Shown: one piece after another, positions 17,802 through 26,450 of the stretch
Layout: each line of letters opens with the position of its first letter
Numbering within the stretch: position 1 is the first letter of the stretch
Assembly (NCBI GenBank): GCA_030037695.1
Contig: JASHQF010000020.1
Coordinates: forward strand, 1 to 38,395
DNA: 38,395 nt
Direction of reading: 5' to 3'
Origin: Thermoplasmata archaeon
GTDB lineage: Archaea > Thermoplasmatota > Thermoplasmata > Lutacidiplasmatales > UBA184
Program-made: the position numbers and the translations under genes
The notes under the pieces: generated by a model
Seen by the model: the letters and a program-made list of their open reading frames with translations, nothing else
What the model was told of the DNA's origin: nothing
Database searches by the model: none

Positions 17802-19760
17802 GTGGCCGCCGACCGCCGCCTCGCGGCTGTGATGTTCACGGACACGGTCGGCTACACGGCGTCGACGCAGACCAACGAGGGGCACGCCCTCGATCTCCTG
17901 CGCCAGCAGAGCGAGCTGCTCCGCCCCGTCGTCGCCCTGCATCAGGGGCGCGAGGTGAAGTCGACGGGCGACGGGTTCCTGGTCGAGTTCGACAGCGCCC
18001 TGAAGGCCGTGCAGTGCGCCGTGAACATCCAACGGCGGATCTCCGAGCGGAACTCCGAGGGGGGCCAGAAGCCGATCCGGATCCGCATCGGCGTGCACCT
18101 GGGGGACGTCGTTCGGACGGGCCCCGACATCCTGGGCGATGCGGTGAACATCGCGGCCCGGATCGAACCGCTCGCCGAGCCGGGGGGCATCTGCGTCTCG
18201 GGGGCGGTCTTCGAGCAGGTGCGCTCGAAGGTCACGGACCAGTTCGAGAAGCTCGAGCCGCGGGTCCTCAAGGGCCTCGCCGCTCCGATCGACGTCTACC
18301 GCGTGGTGCCCTCGTGGGAAGGGAGCGGCGGGAGCGTCGCGAGGGACGCCGCGCTCCTCGCGGACAAGACCCGGATCGCCGTGCTCCCGTTCGCCAACAT
18401 CAGCCCGGACCCGAACGACGAGTACTTCGCGGACGGGCTGACGGAGGAGCTGATCGCCAACCTGTCGCTCGTACCGGGCCTCAAGGTGATCGCCCGGACC
18501 TCGGTGATCGGGTACAAGAAGGCCGAGAAGAAGGTCGCCGCGATCGGCAAGGAGCTCGGGGTCGGGACGGTCGTCGAGGGGAGCGTCCGGCGGGCCGCGA
18601 ACAAGATCCGGGTCACCGTGCAGGTGATCGACGTCGCCACGGAGGAGCATCTCTGGACGGCGAAGTACGACGACGATCTCGACGACATCTTCGCCGTCCA
18701 GAGCGAGATCGCCACGAAGGTCGCGACCTCGCTGCCCGGGAGCCTCGTCCAACCCCAGGTCCCGGTGCCGGAGCTCGAGCGCCCGAAGGAGACCCAGGCG
18801 TACCTCGCCTACCTCCAGGGGCAGTCGCTCATCTGGAAGACGGACGAGCCGTCCTTGCGCAAGTCGCTGGACCATTTCCAACGGGCGATCGAGACCGATC
18901 CGACGTTCGCGCGGGCCTACGCCGGCCTCGCCCGGGCGTACATCAACCTCGGCAACGAGGGGTACCTCACCTGGACCGGCGCGATCGAGATGGGCCAGGC
19001 GGCCGCCGAGCGGGCGAGCAAGCTCGATCCGGATCTCGCGGAGGCGCACGAGCTGCTCGGGGAGCTCGCGTTCATGGCCGACGCTCCGGCGGAGATCCTC
19101 GACAAGGAGCTGCGCCGGGCCCTGGAGCTGAACCCCAACCTCGCGCAGGCCCACAGCATGCTGAGCTCGCTGGCCGGCTCCTTCGGGATCCTGGAGTCGT
19201 ACCTCCTCCTCGCGGACGAGGCGTACCGGCTCGATCCGCTCTCCCCGCCGATGATCCGCCGGCAGGGCGAGGCGTACTTCAACTCGGGTCAGTACGAGGA
19301 GGCGCTGGCCCACTGGAAGAAGCACATCGAGTCGGACCCGCTCGACGCCTACCGCGGGATGGCCGAGTACTGCATCTTCAAGGGGGATCTCGCGGGGGCC
19401 GAGAAGATGGTACGCGAGGTCGAGCGCGTGGCTCCGAACAGCGACCCCGCGTTCCTCTGGCGAGGGTACCTCGCGGCGCTGCACGGCGATCGGGCCACCG
19501 CGGAGCGCATGATCGCCAAGATCGACGAGGTGTTCAAGAAGGGAAGTTCGCGCCAGTCGTCGATCGGGTACATCTACTACGCGCTCGGCGAGCTCGACCG
19601 GTTCTTCGAGTACATGGTCGCGGCGGCGAAGAACCACACGCTGCAGGCGGTGCGGGTCCGCCTCTCTCCGCTGCTGGCGGCGGCCCGGAGGGATCCGCGG
19701 TTCGTGATGCTCGTGATCCAGGCCGGGCGGCCGATGCAGGCCTCCAAGCACGCGGGCTGA
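17802..19760 (+). CDS. Class III nucleotidyl cyclase with TolB_N-like and TPR domains
   Basis: VAADRRLAAVMFTDTVGYT..VKSTGDGFLVEF..GPDILGDAVNIAARIE; 'IAVLPFANISPDPNDEYFADGLTEELI'; TPRs. GTG 17802 chosen because CTTAAG lies 23-28 nt upstream; alternative ATG at 17769. Confidence 0.88.
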   Translation: MAADRRLAAVMFTDTVGYTASTQTNEGHALDLLRQQSELLRPVVALHQGREVKSTGDGFLVEFDSALKAVQCAVNIQRRISERNSEGGQKPIRIRIGVHLGDVVRTGPDILGDAVNIAARIEPLAEPGGICVSGAVFEQVRSKVTDQFEKLEPRVLKGLAAPIDVYRVVPSWEGSGGSVARDAALLADKTRIAVLPFANISPDPNDEYFADGLTEELIANLSLVPGLKVIARTSVIGYKKAEKKVAAIGKELGVGTVVEGSVRRAANKIRVTVQVIDVATEEHLWTAKYDDDLDDIFAVQSEIATKVATSLPGSLVQPQVPVPELERPKETQAYLAYLQGQSLIWKTDEPSLRKSLDHFQRAIETDPTFARAYAGLARAYINLGNEGYLTWTGAIEMGQAAAERASKLDPDLAEAHELLGELAFMADAPAEILDKELRRALELNPNLAQAHSMLSSLAGSFGILESYLLLADEAYRLDPLSPPMIRRQGEAYFNSGQYEEALAHWKKHIESDPLDAYRGMAEYCIFKGDLAGAEKMVREVERVAPNSDPAFLWRGYLAALHGDRATAERMIAKIDEVFKKGSSRQSSIGYIYYALGELDRFFEYMVAAAKNHTLQAVRVRLSPLLAAARRDPRFVMLVIQAGRPMQASKHAG

Positions 19761-19794
19761 CGCGCGGACGACGGCACCGCGGGCGCGCGGGGAC

Positions 19795-20190
19795 CTAGTC
19801 CTCGGGGTTCAGGGTGAGGACGTTCCCGTCCGGGTCCGCGATGCGGGCGAACTTCCCCCACGGTCGTTTCGTCACGGGCGCGTCCAGCCGGACCCCGCGG
19901 CGCTCCAGCTCGGCGACCTTCTTCTCGAAGTTGCCGCGCACGTGGAACGTGATCCCCTGGTTCCCCGGGCTCAGCTCTTCCCCGATCTCCGAGCCCTGGC
20001 AGAGATGGATCAGCCCGTTCTCGCCCCGGTGCCCCACGGTCACCCAGTGGCCGAGGTCCTGGACGACCTCGAGATCGAGCTGGGACGTGTACCAGGCCAC
20101 CGCTCGCTGGCGGTCCGACACCACGATCGTGATCGCGAAGAGGTAGAGCTCCGACTCGTGCGGGGACTTCGCCTTCGAGGTCGCTGCCAT
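19795..20190 (-). CDS. VOC-family (glyoxalase/bleomycin resistance-like) protein
   Basis: 'ESELYLFAITIVVSDRQRAVAWYTSQLDLEVVQDLG..GKFARIADPDGNVLTLNPED'. Confidence 0.85.
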   Translation of the reverse strand: MAATSKAKSPHESELYLFAITIVVSDRQRAVAWYTSQLDLEVVQDLGHWVTVGHRGENGLIHLCQGSEIGEELSPGNQGITFHVRGNFEKKVAELERRGVRLDAPVTKRPWGKFARIADPDGNVLTLNPED

Positions 20191-20562
20191 GGAGCGGGCA
20201 CGGCGCCTACGGTCAAGATGACGCGGGGGGTCCAGGGGAGGCGTTCGAGGGCGCCGAGGACGAGCGAGCCGCCGGGTCGACGCGCGCTCGGGACCGAGGT
20301 ATCGGGCCGGCGCACCGCGCGCGAGCCAGCCTACGACCGTCGTTTCAGGGCCCGGCGAAGGTGATCGTCGAACCAAGTACGGTACAACCAGAACCGGCGG
20401 GGGAAGAGGAGTTCGCTCGGAGCAGCTCCGGTCTCGCCGGAGCTAGCCGTTTCCCGCCACGACCCGATCTACGCTTTCGGGCCCGCCGGGGCAGCGCTCC
20501 GCGGTCCGGGGTCGGCAGTGCAACGCGTATCCCGAGCCTTCGCCTCCGGGACCCCGACGCAG

Positions 20563-21108
20563 ATGGAGAGGAACGCCTCTTCCGGCGCCGCGGGCACCGG
20601 GCTCGCCTCGTGCCGGCGGGTGCGTTGGCCGGACGATCTCCCGACGGTCCGTCGCCTCTTCCTGGACTACCGGCAATGGCTTGCGGACCACCAGGATCCC
20701 GACGCTCGATCGAGACCCAGGGTGCTGTCGGGGCTCTCCCTGGTCGACCGGCTCATCGCGGAGCTCCCCGGGGCCTACGGACCCCCGACCGGTGACATCC
20801 TGCTGTGGTTCCAGGACGGGAGCGTCGTCGCGTGCGGTGCGCTTCGTGAGCTAGTGCCCCGGGTCGGTGAGATCAAGCGCATCTACGTTCGACCGGAGTT
20901 CCGCGGCAAGGGGTTCGGGCCCACGTTCGTCCGAGCGCTCCTCGACCGGGCGCGGGAGGTCGGGTACGAGCGGCTGCGGGTCGACACGTTGCCGTCGATG
21001 CAGGCTGCGATCGAGTTCTACCAGGAGCTCGGGTTCCGCCCGATCCCCTCGTTCTGGCCCCACCCCGTGAGGGACGCGCTGTTCTTCGAGCGTCGCCTCG
21101 TCGACTGA
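20563..21108 (+). CDS. GNAT N-acetyltransferase
   Basis: 'GEIKRIYVRPEFRGKGFGPTFVRALLDRAREVGYERLRVDTLPSMQAAIEFYQELGF'. Confidence 0.88.
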   Translation: MERNASSGAAGTGLASCRRVRWPDDLPTVRRLFLDYRQWLADHQDPDARSRPRVLSGLSLVDRLIAELPGAYGPPTGDILLWFQDGSVVACGALRELVPRVGEIKRIYVRPEFRGKGFGPTFVRALLDRAREVGYERLRVDTLPSMQAAIEFYQELGFRPIPSFWPHPVRDALFFERRLVD

Positions 21109-21281
21109 TCTCAGGTGCCGCCGGTGCGGGCGTCTCCCGAGCCCCCGGGGACCCGTGGCTCGGATGCCCTCCCCCCTCGGGACCCGAGTAGGCGAGCGGA
21201 AGGGGACCTAGACCCACGGAAGGACCCCGATCTTGGCCCCCCTTCCGCGGGTCGCGAAGCACGCTCCTCAACGGCTTTCAG

Positions 21282-21938
21282 GTGCGGGGGGTAGCCCGCA
21301 GGGTGAGACCCACGACCCGAGGCGCCTGCTCGCCCCGCCACTGGCTCGGGTACTATCGATGGACGGCGGACCGACCGCCGCGGGAGCTCCTGCTCCAAAC
21401 GCTGAACCACATCGACTGGGAGGGCCGACGGCGACGCCGCCGCGAGGCGGTCGAGCTCGGGTTCGGCTCGGGGACCGACGCGCTCGAGCTCCTCCGCCGA
21501 GGCTGGCGCGTGCTGGCGATCGACGGGCAGGTGGCCGCCGCGAAGTTCCTGGAGCGTCGCGTGCCCCCGCGGCTGCGCGCCTCGCTGACCACGGTGGTCG
21601 CCCCGATGGAGGGGCTGGAGCTGCCTCCGACCGACCTCGTCTACGCCAGCTTCTCGCTCCCGTTCTGCGACCCGGAGCGTTTCCCCGACCTTTGGCGGAC
21701 CATCCGTACGTCGCTCCGACCCGGGGGGCATTTTGCGGGTCAGCTGTTCGGGACCGACGATGCCTGGGCCGGTCGCCGACCGTTCAGCTTCTTCGACCGG
21801 GCCGGAGTGCAGCGCCTGGCCCGGGGGTACACGATCGAGCTCCTGCGGGAGACGGTCGAGGAGGGCCGATCGTACCGCGGGCCGAAGCATTGGCACTACT
21901 TCGATGTGATCCTGGAAAAGCCCGGCCGTGTGCCTTGA
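21282..21938 (+). CDS. Class I SAM-dependent methyltransferase
   Basis: 'AVELGFGSGTDALELLRRGWRVLAIDGQ..LVYASFSLPFCDP..LRPGGHFAGQLFG'. Confidence 0.8.
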   Translation: MRGVARRVRPTTRGACSPRHWLGYYRWTADRPPRELLLQTLNHIDWEGRRRRRREAVELGFGSGTDALELLRRGWRVLAIDGQVAAAKFLERRVPPRLRASLTTVVAPMEGLELPPTDLVYASFSLPFCDPERFPDLWRTIRTSLRPGGHFAGQLFGTDDAWAGRRPFSFFDRAGVQRLARGYTIELLRETVEEGRSYRGPKHWHYFDVILEKPGRVP

Positions 21939-21995
21939 GGCGGACCGCCCCGGCCCACGGCCGCCCGTTCGCGGCCCGTACGGCTTCGGAAGAAC

Positions 21996-23075
21996 TCACG
22001 CCAGGGCGTCCGGCCGTGCGAGATCCGGGGTCCGCTCCGAGTCGACGCCGGGTCCGTCCATCCGGAGCAGTTGCTTGCCCACGTTCTCCCCGGCGTACAG
22101 ACGGGCCAGCCCGCGAGGGGCCTCGCGAAGGCCCACGAGGACGTCCTCCTTGGACTTGAGGCGGCCCGACCGGAGCAGCGGCAGCATCGCCGAGATCGCC
22201 TCCTCCCGCCGAGGGATGTAGTCCCGGCCCAGCAGGCCCTCCATCCTTCCGTTGACCATGACGAGGTTGAGGTAGCTCCCCGGACCGGGGGGCGGGGGCT
22301 GCACGGCGTAGCGGGAGGTCGCGCCACTCAACACTACGCGCCCGCCCTGCCTCAACCGCTCCAGCGCGAGGTCGAGGAGGGGCCCGCCGTCGTTGTCGAA
22401 GAAGATGTCGATGCCGTCCGGGCAGAGGGCGGCGAGCCGCGGGCCGACGTCCTCGCTCTTGTAGTTGATCGCGGCGTCGACCCCCGCCTCGCGGGTCAGC
22501 CACTCGCACTTCGCCGCCGATCCCGCCACCCCGATCACCCGAAGGCCGTGGATCTTGGCGAGCTGCGAGGCGATCGAGCCCACCCCTCCCGCCGCCCCCG
22601 AGATGACGATCGTCTCCCCGCGCTTCGGCCGGGCGACCTCGTGGATGCCAAAGTACGCGACGAGGCCGGTGAGCCCGAACACTCCGAGCGCCCAGTTGGG
22701 GGGGATCCCGTCCGGGACCCGGTAGGTCGGGCTGAAGCTCTTTCCGTCGGTGACGGAATAGTCCTCCCAGCCCATATGGCCGTGCACGATCTGCCCGGGC
22801 GAGAACTCGGGGTGGCGCGACTCGACGATGCGCGAGACCGCGATCGTGCTCATCGCCTCCCCGAGCGGGATCCCGCCGGAGTCCGGCACCGCAGGGTCGG
22901 CCGGGGCGATCAGGAACCGCTGCGTGGGTTCGAAGGAGAACCAGAGATTGCGGGCGAGGAACTGCCCGTCGGCCGGGGTAGGCACAGGAGACTCGACCCA
23001 CCGGAAGTTCGCCTCGGAGATCTCCCCGGCGGAGTGCCGGGCCACGAGCCACCTCCGGTTCGTCCGGGCCGTCAT
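21996..23075 (-). CDS. MDR-family NADP-dependent oxidoreductase (CurA/leukotriene-B4-dehydrogenase-like)
   Basis: MTARTNRRWLVARHSAGEISEANFRWVE..TIVISGAAGGVGSIASQLAKIHGLRVIGVAGS. Confidence 0.88.
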   Translation of the reverse strand: MTARTNRRWLVARHSAGEISEANFRWVESPVPTPADGQFLARNLWFSFEPTQRFLIAPADPAVPDSGGIPLGEAMSTIAVSRIVESRHPEFSPGQIVHGHMGWEDYSVTDGKSFSPTYRVPDGIPPNWALGVFGLTGLVAYFGIHEVARPKRGETIVISGAAGGVGSIASQLAKIHGLRVIGVAGSAAKCEWLTREAGVDAAINYKSEDVGPRLAALCPDGIDIFFDNDGGPLLDLALERLRQGGRVVLSGATSRYAVQPPPPGPGSYLNLVMVNGRMEGLLGRDYIPRREEAISAMLPLLRSGRLKSKEDVLVGLREAPRGLARLYAGENVGKQLLRMDGPGVDSERTPDLARPDALA

Positions 23076-23227
23076 GCTGGGTCCCCTCGCCTTGAGCGAT
23101 AGCGCTTCCGCGACGTAGTCTCCGCCACGGTCTATAGCTTGTCGAACCTTCGGGGAGGTTCGGTGCACGGCCCGAGGGTCGTGCGTGACTCGCGATTATC
23201 ATCCCCGCCGGCGTGGGCCCGCGGCAG

Positions 23228-23743
23228 ATGGACCCGACCGTCACCGTCCGGAGGATCGAGGAGCGGGAGTGGCTCGCGTTCCGCGCGCTCCGGCTCCGTT
23301 CGCTGAAGAGCGATCCGCTCGCGTTCGGCAGTACCCTCGCGAAGGAAGCGAAATACCCCGACGGAAAGTGGCAGGAGTGGTGCCGCTACGGCGCCATCAG
23401 CCCCGAAGGGGCGACGTTCGTCGCCGTCGACCGTGCCGACGCCCTCGTCGGGATGGTCGGATCGTTCACCGACACGGGCCGGCCCCACCTCTGGGGGCTC
23501 TGGGTGCGGCCCGAGCATCGCCGCCGATCGATCGGCCGGCAGCTGATGGACGCCGTGCTCGACTGGGTCGACCACGCCGGCCCGCCGCGGGCGGTGCTCC
23601 TCGACGTGAACCCGTCCCGGGACGGTGCCGTACGGCTCTACGAAGCGCTCGGCTTCGCCTTCAGCGGGATCGAGCAGCCGCTCGGTCACGATCCGCCGGC
23701 GATCGCTCGCCAGATGGTGCGACCGACGGCCGGCGGCCGCTGA
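23228..23743 (+). CDS. GNAT N-acetyltransferase
   Basis: 'HLWGLWVRPEHRRRSIGRQLMDAVLDWVDHAGPPRAVLLDVNPSRDGAVRLYEALGF'. Confidence 0.88.
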   Translation: MDPTVTVRRIEEREWLAFRALRLRSLKSDPLAFGSTLAKEAKYPDGKWQEWCRYGAISPEGATFVAVDRADALVGMVGSFTDTGRPHLWGLWVRPEHRRRSIGRQLMDAVLDWVDHAGPPRAVLLDVNPSRDGAVRLYEALGFAFSGIEQPLGHDPPAIARQMVRPTAGGR

Positions 23744-23776
23744 GCGAGGGACCTGATCGCGGTTCGCGGCCCAAGA

Positions 23777-24478
23777 TCACTTCGCCAGGGCCACGAGGTC
23801 GCGCGCGAGCTCCGCGGGTCGGGTGAGCATCGGCCAGTGACCCGCTTCGAGGATCCGGTGGGGCCCCTCGAGCTTGCCCCACTTGCCCGCGACGATCTCG
23901 TCGACCGGATCCCCGCTCAGGGTGCAGAAGATGTACGACTCCTGGACGCGGTCGTAGTCCGCCGAGAGGGTGATCGGGTCCGTCCCGAGCTTCACGGGCC
24001 AAGGTGTGGCGTGGGCCAGCATGCGCTTCAACGCCGGCCCCGTGACGTCCTTACCGATCCGTCCGACGATCTCCGGAGTGAGGGGGATCCCCGTCGCTCC
24101 CTCGGGAGCCGGGCCGAACTCCCGCGTGGGGTCGAACCCGCCCTGGGGCTCGCGCACCCTCTCGGGCCGGAACGCATCGACATAGATGACCGAGCGAACC
24201 TTGTCGTGGGCGCGGTCGGCCACGGCCGCAGCGACCTTGCCGGCGAAACTGTGCCCCACCAGCACGAGGTCGTCGAGATCGTTGTACCGGATCACGTTGA
24301 GCACATCCCGGGTCGCGGTCTCCATGCCCACCTCCTTCGAGGCGAGGTGGACCCGCTCGCCCATCCCGGTGAGGGTCACCGGGACCGCGACATGGCCCGC
24401 CTTCGCGAGCGGGGGAACGACCTCTTTCCAGGCCCACGCCCCGAGCCAGGCGCCCGGGATCAGGACGAACTGCGTCAT
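23777..24478 (-). CDS. Alpha/beta-fold hydrolase
   Basis: 'MTQFVLIPGAWLGAWAWKEVVPPLAKAGH..LVLVGHSFAGKVAAAVADRA'; C-terminal His region 'LEAGHWPMLTRP'. Confidence 0.85.
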   Translation of the reverse strand: MTQFVLIPGAWLGAWAWKEVVPPLAKAGHVAVPVTLTGMGERVHLASKEVGMETATRDVLNVIRYNDLDDLVLVGHSFAGKVAAAVADRAHDKVRSVIYVDAFRPERVREPQGGFDPTREFGPAPEGATGIPLTPEIVGRIGKDVTGPALKRMLAHATPWPVKLGTDPITLSADYDRVQESYIFCTLSGDPVDEIVAGKWGKLEGPHRILEAGHWPMLTRPAELARDLVALAK

Positions 24479-24562
24479 CGGCGGCTGCGAGGAGCGGCCC
24501 GGCTTAAGACGCCCCCCGGGACGGCGTGGAACACCCCTCCTCGCGGCCCCATCGGGGCTAGC

Positions 24563-24982
24563 TCACGGGAAGGAGCCCGGGGGGCCGATGCCGGAGGGCC
24601 CCCCGATCCAGTTCCAGAAATCGTCCCGCCAGAAGTCGACCTCGGCCCGGACGTGCCGAAGGGGGATGACGTGGAGTCCGGCGTTCTCGGCCTCCCGAAG
24701 GCGATGCCGGAGCTGGTCGACGGTCTCGTCCGAGAGGACCTTCAGGACGGCCTCGAGCGCCGAGCGGAACCCGACGTCGAGGATCCGGTCCGGGTGGCGC
24801 AGCACGAGGCGGTAGTGGTGGTGACCGCCCGAGCCCTCCACGCGCAGCACCTGCCACTCGAGCCGCTCGCCGCGCTGCCCGGCGAGACGGAACGCGGCCA
24901 AGTTGCCGAGCGATTGCGCGACGAAGTTTTCCTCGCCGAGCCCGGCCCGAAGGTAGATCGCGACCTCGACCCCGCGGTGCAT
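24563..24982 (-). CDS. Hypothetical protein
   Basis: 139 aa ORF in an intergenic slot with protein-like composition ('RLEWQVLRVEGSGGHHHYRLVLRHPDRILDV'). Confidence 0.5.
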   Translation of the reverse strand: MHRGVEVAIYLRAGLGEENFVAQSLGNLAAFRLAGQRGERLEWQVLRVEGSGGHHHYRLVLRHPDRILDVGFRSALEAVLKVLSDETVDQLRHRLREAENAGLHVIPLRHVRAEVDFWRDDFWNWIGGPSGIGPPGSFP

Positions 24983-25094
24983 CGGACCCCGGGGCGCTAG
25001 GTCCGCGGGTTCTTGAGAGCCGTCGTTCCCACGCTCGCCGGCCCCCGCGCGGGCCCCCCTCCTGCGCTAAGTCCTCGGGCTCGATGCCCCGGAC

Positions 25095-26081
25095 GTGCGG
25101 ACTCGACGCCTCGGTCGGCGCGGACCTACCGTCTCCGCGATCGGGCTCGGGTGCATGGGCATGTCCCAGTCGTACGGTCGGCCCGACGACCCGGAATCGC
25201 GGGCCACCCTCGATCGCGCCCTCGAGCTCGGGATCACGTTCCTCGACACCGCCGACATCTACGGTCCGTTCGCGAACGAGGAGCTCGTGGGCCGGGCGAT
25301 CCAGGGGCGACGCGAGCGAGTGTTCCTCGCCACGAAGTGCGGCCTGGCCCCGGGCGAGCCCGGCGGGCCGAACCGGGTCGACGGTTCCCCCGAGCACATC
25401 CGAGCGGCGTGCGAGGCGAGCCTGCGCCGGCTCGGGGTCCCGTCGATCGACCTGTACTACCTGCACCGCGTCGACCCCCGCACCCCGATCGAGGAGAGCG
25501 TGCGGGCGATGGCGTCGCTCGTGGCGGAAGGCAAGGTCCGCTACCTCGGTCTCTCCGAGGTCAGCGCGCGGACGCTGCGCCGCGCCCACGGGGTCCACCC
25601 GATCACGGCGGTGCAGAGCGAGTACTCCCTCTGGACCCGCGACCCCGAGGAGGGGGTCCTCGCGGCCTGTCGGGAGCTCGGGATCGGCTTCGTGCCGTTC
25701 AGCCCGCTCGGGCGGGGATTTCTCGCGGGCGGCGTCCGCTCGCTCGAAGGCCTACCTCCCGGGGACTTCCGTCGCACGCTGCCGCGCTTCTCGGCCGAGA
25801 ACCTGGACCGCAACCTCCGGCTCGCGGACGGGCTCGGGGCGCTCGCCGCAGAGCTCGGATGCCGGCCCGCGCAGCTCGCTCTGGCGTGGCTCCTCGCGCA
25901 GGGGGAGGAGATCGTGCCGATCCCCGGGACCAAGCGGCGGACGTACCTCGAGGAGAACGCGGCTGCGGTCGACCTGGTGCTCCCCGCCGCGACCCGCGAG
26001 AGTCTGGACGCCCTGTTCGCGCGCGAGGCGGTCGCAGGGGCGCGGTACCCACCGTCCTCCCAAGCGATGGTCGACCGGTAG
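25095..26081 (+). CDS. Aldo/keto reductase
   Basis: '[57 protein letters not shown]'. Confidence 0.92.
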   Translation: MRTRRLGRRGPTVSAIGLGCMGMSQSYGRPDDPESRATLDRALELGITFLDTADIYGPFANEELVGRAIQGRRERVFLATKCGLAPGEPGGPNRVDGSPEHIRAACEASLRRLGVPSIDLYYLHRVDPRTPIEESVRAMASLVAEGKVRYLGLSEVSARTLRRAHGVHPITAVQSEYSLWTRDPEEGVLAACRELGIGFVPFSPLGRGFLAGGVRSLEGLPPGDFRRTLPRFSAENLDRNLRLADGLGALAAELGCRPAQLALAWLLAQGEEIVPIPGTKRRTYLEENAAAVDLVLPAATRESLDALFAREAVAGARYPPSSQAMVDR

Positions 26082-26223
26082 GCGACGACGACCCGCCGCG
26101 AGTCCCCCGACCCCGAGCCGCGTCGTGCCGACGGGCCCCTCGCGTCGTGGGGAGCCCGGGCCGCGTCGAGGTCCCCTCCGCGAGCCGACGCATGCCACCT
26201 CCGCCGGCGGTGCGGGGTCCCAA

Positions 26224-26231
26224 TTCATATA
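26224..26231 (+). promoter_or_regulatory. Probable TATA element (TTCATATA) of the initiator tRNA gene
   Basis: About 25-32 nt upstream of the mature tRNA 5' end, AT island in a GC-rich context. Confidence 0.55.
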
Positions 26232-26255
26232 CGGCACCCTTCATGGCGGAGCCGC

Positions 26256-26356
26256 AGCGGGGTGGGGTAGTCAGGAAAGCGCCGGCGCTCCCGGCGCCCT
26301 GAAATCCCGACGGGCTCATAACCCGTAGATCCATGGTTCAAATCCATGCCCCGCTA
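26256..26356 (+). tRNA. Initiator tRNA-Met (CAU) containing a D-loop intron (26278-26303)
   Basis: Acceptor AGCGGGG/CCCCGCT+A; anticodon arm ACGGG-CTCATAA-CCCGT; T arm CATGG-TTCAAAT-CCATG. A1-U72 plus GGG/CCC anticodon stem are archaeal initiator signatures. After intron removal the D arm is GGGTAGTCAGGAAATCCC with A14, G15, G18, G19, A21. Confidence 0.92.
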
Positions 26357-26360
26357 CTCT

Positions 26361-26388
26361 CCCACGCCAGCGTTCGCCTGACGTTGGG
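26361..26388 (+). terminator. Imperfect hairpin after the tRNA
   Basis: CCCACGCCAG-CGTTCGC-CTGACGTTGGG, one bulge and one mismatch. Confidence 0.25.
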
Positions 26389-26450
26389 GACGAGATCCCG
26401 GACCTAGAGACCGGAGGCTCGGGGGGCCCCGCTCCGCCGGGTACGGTCGT

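Noticed and set aside
17775-19751. 658-aa minus-strand ORF and 723-aa plus-frame ORF overlapping the third cyclase
   Set aside because: Composition-driven alternative frames; the cyclase-TolB_N-TPR frame is clearly the coding one.
24558-25598. 346-aa minus-strand ORF antisense to the aldo/keto reductase
   Set aside because: Shadow ORF; AKR motifs on the plus strand are unambiguous.
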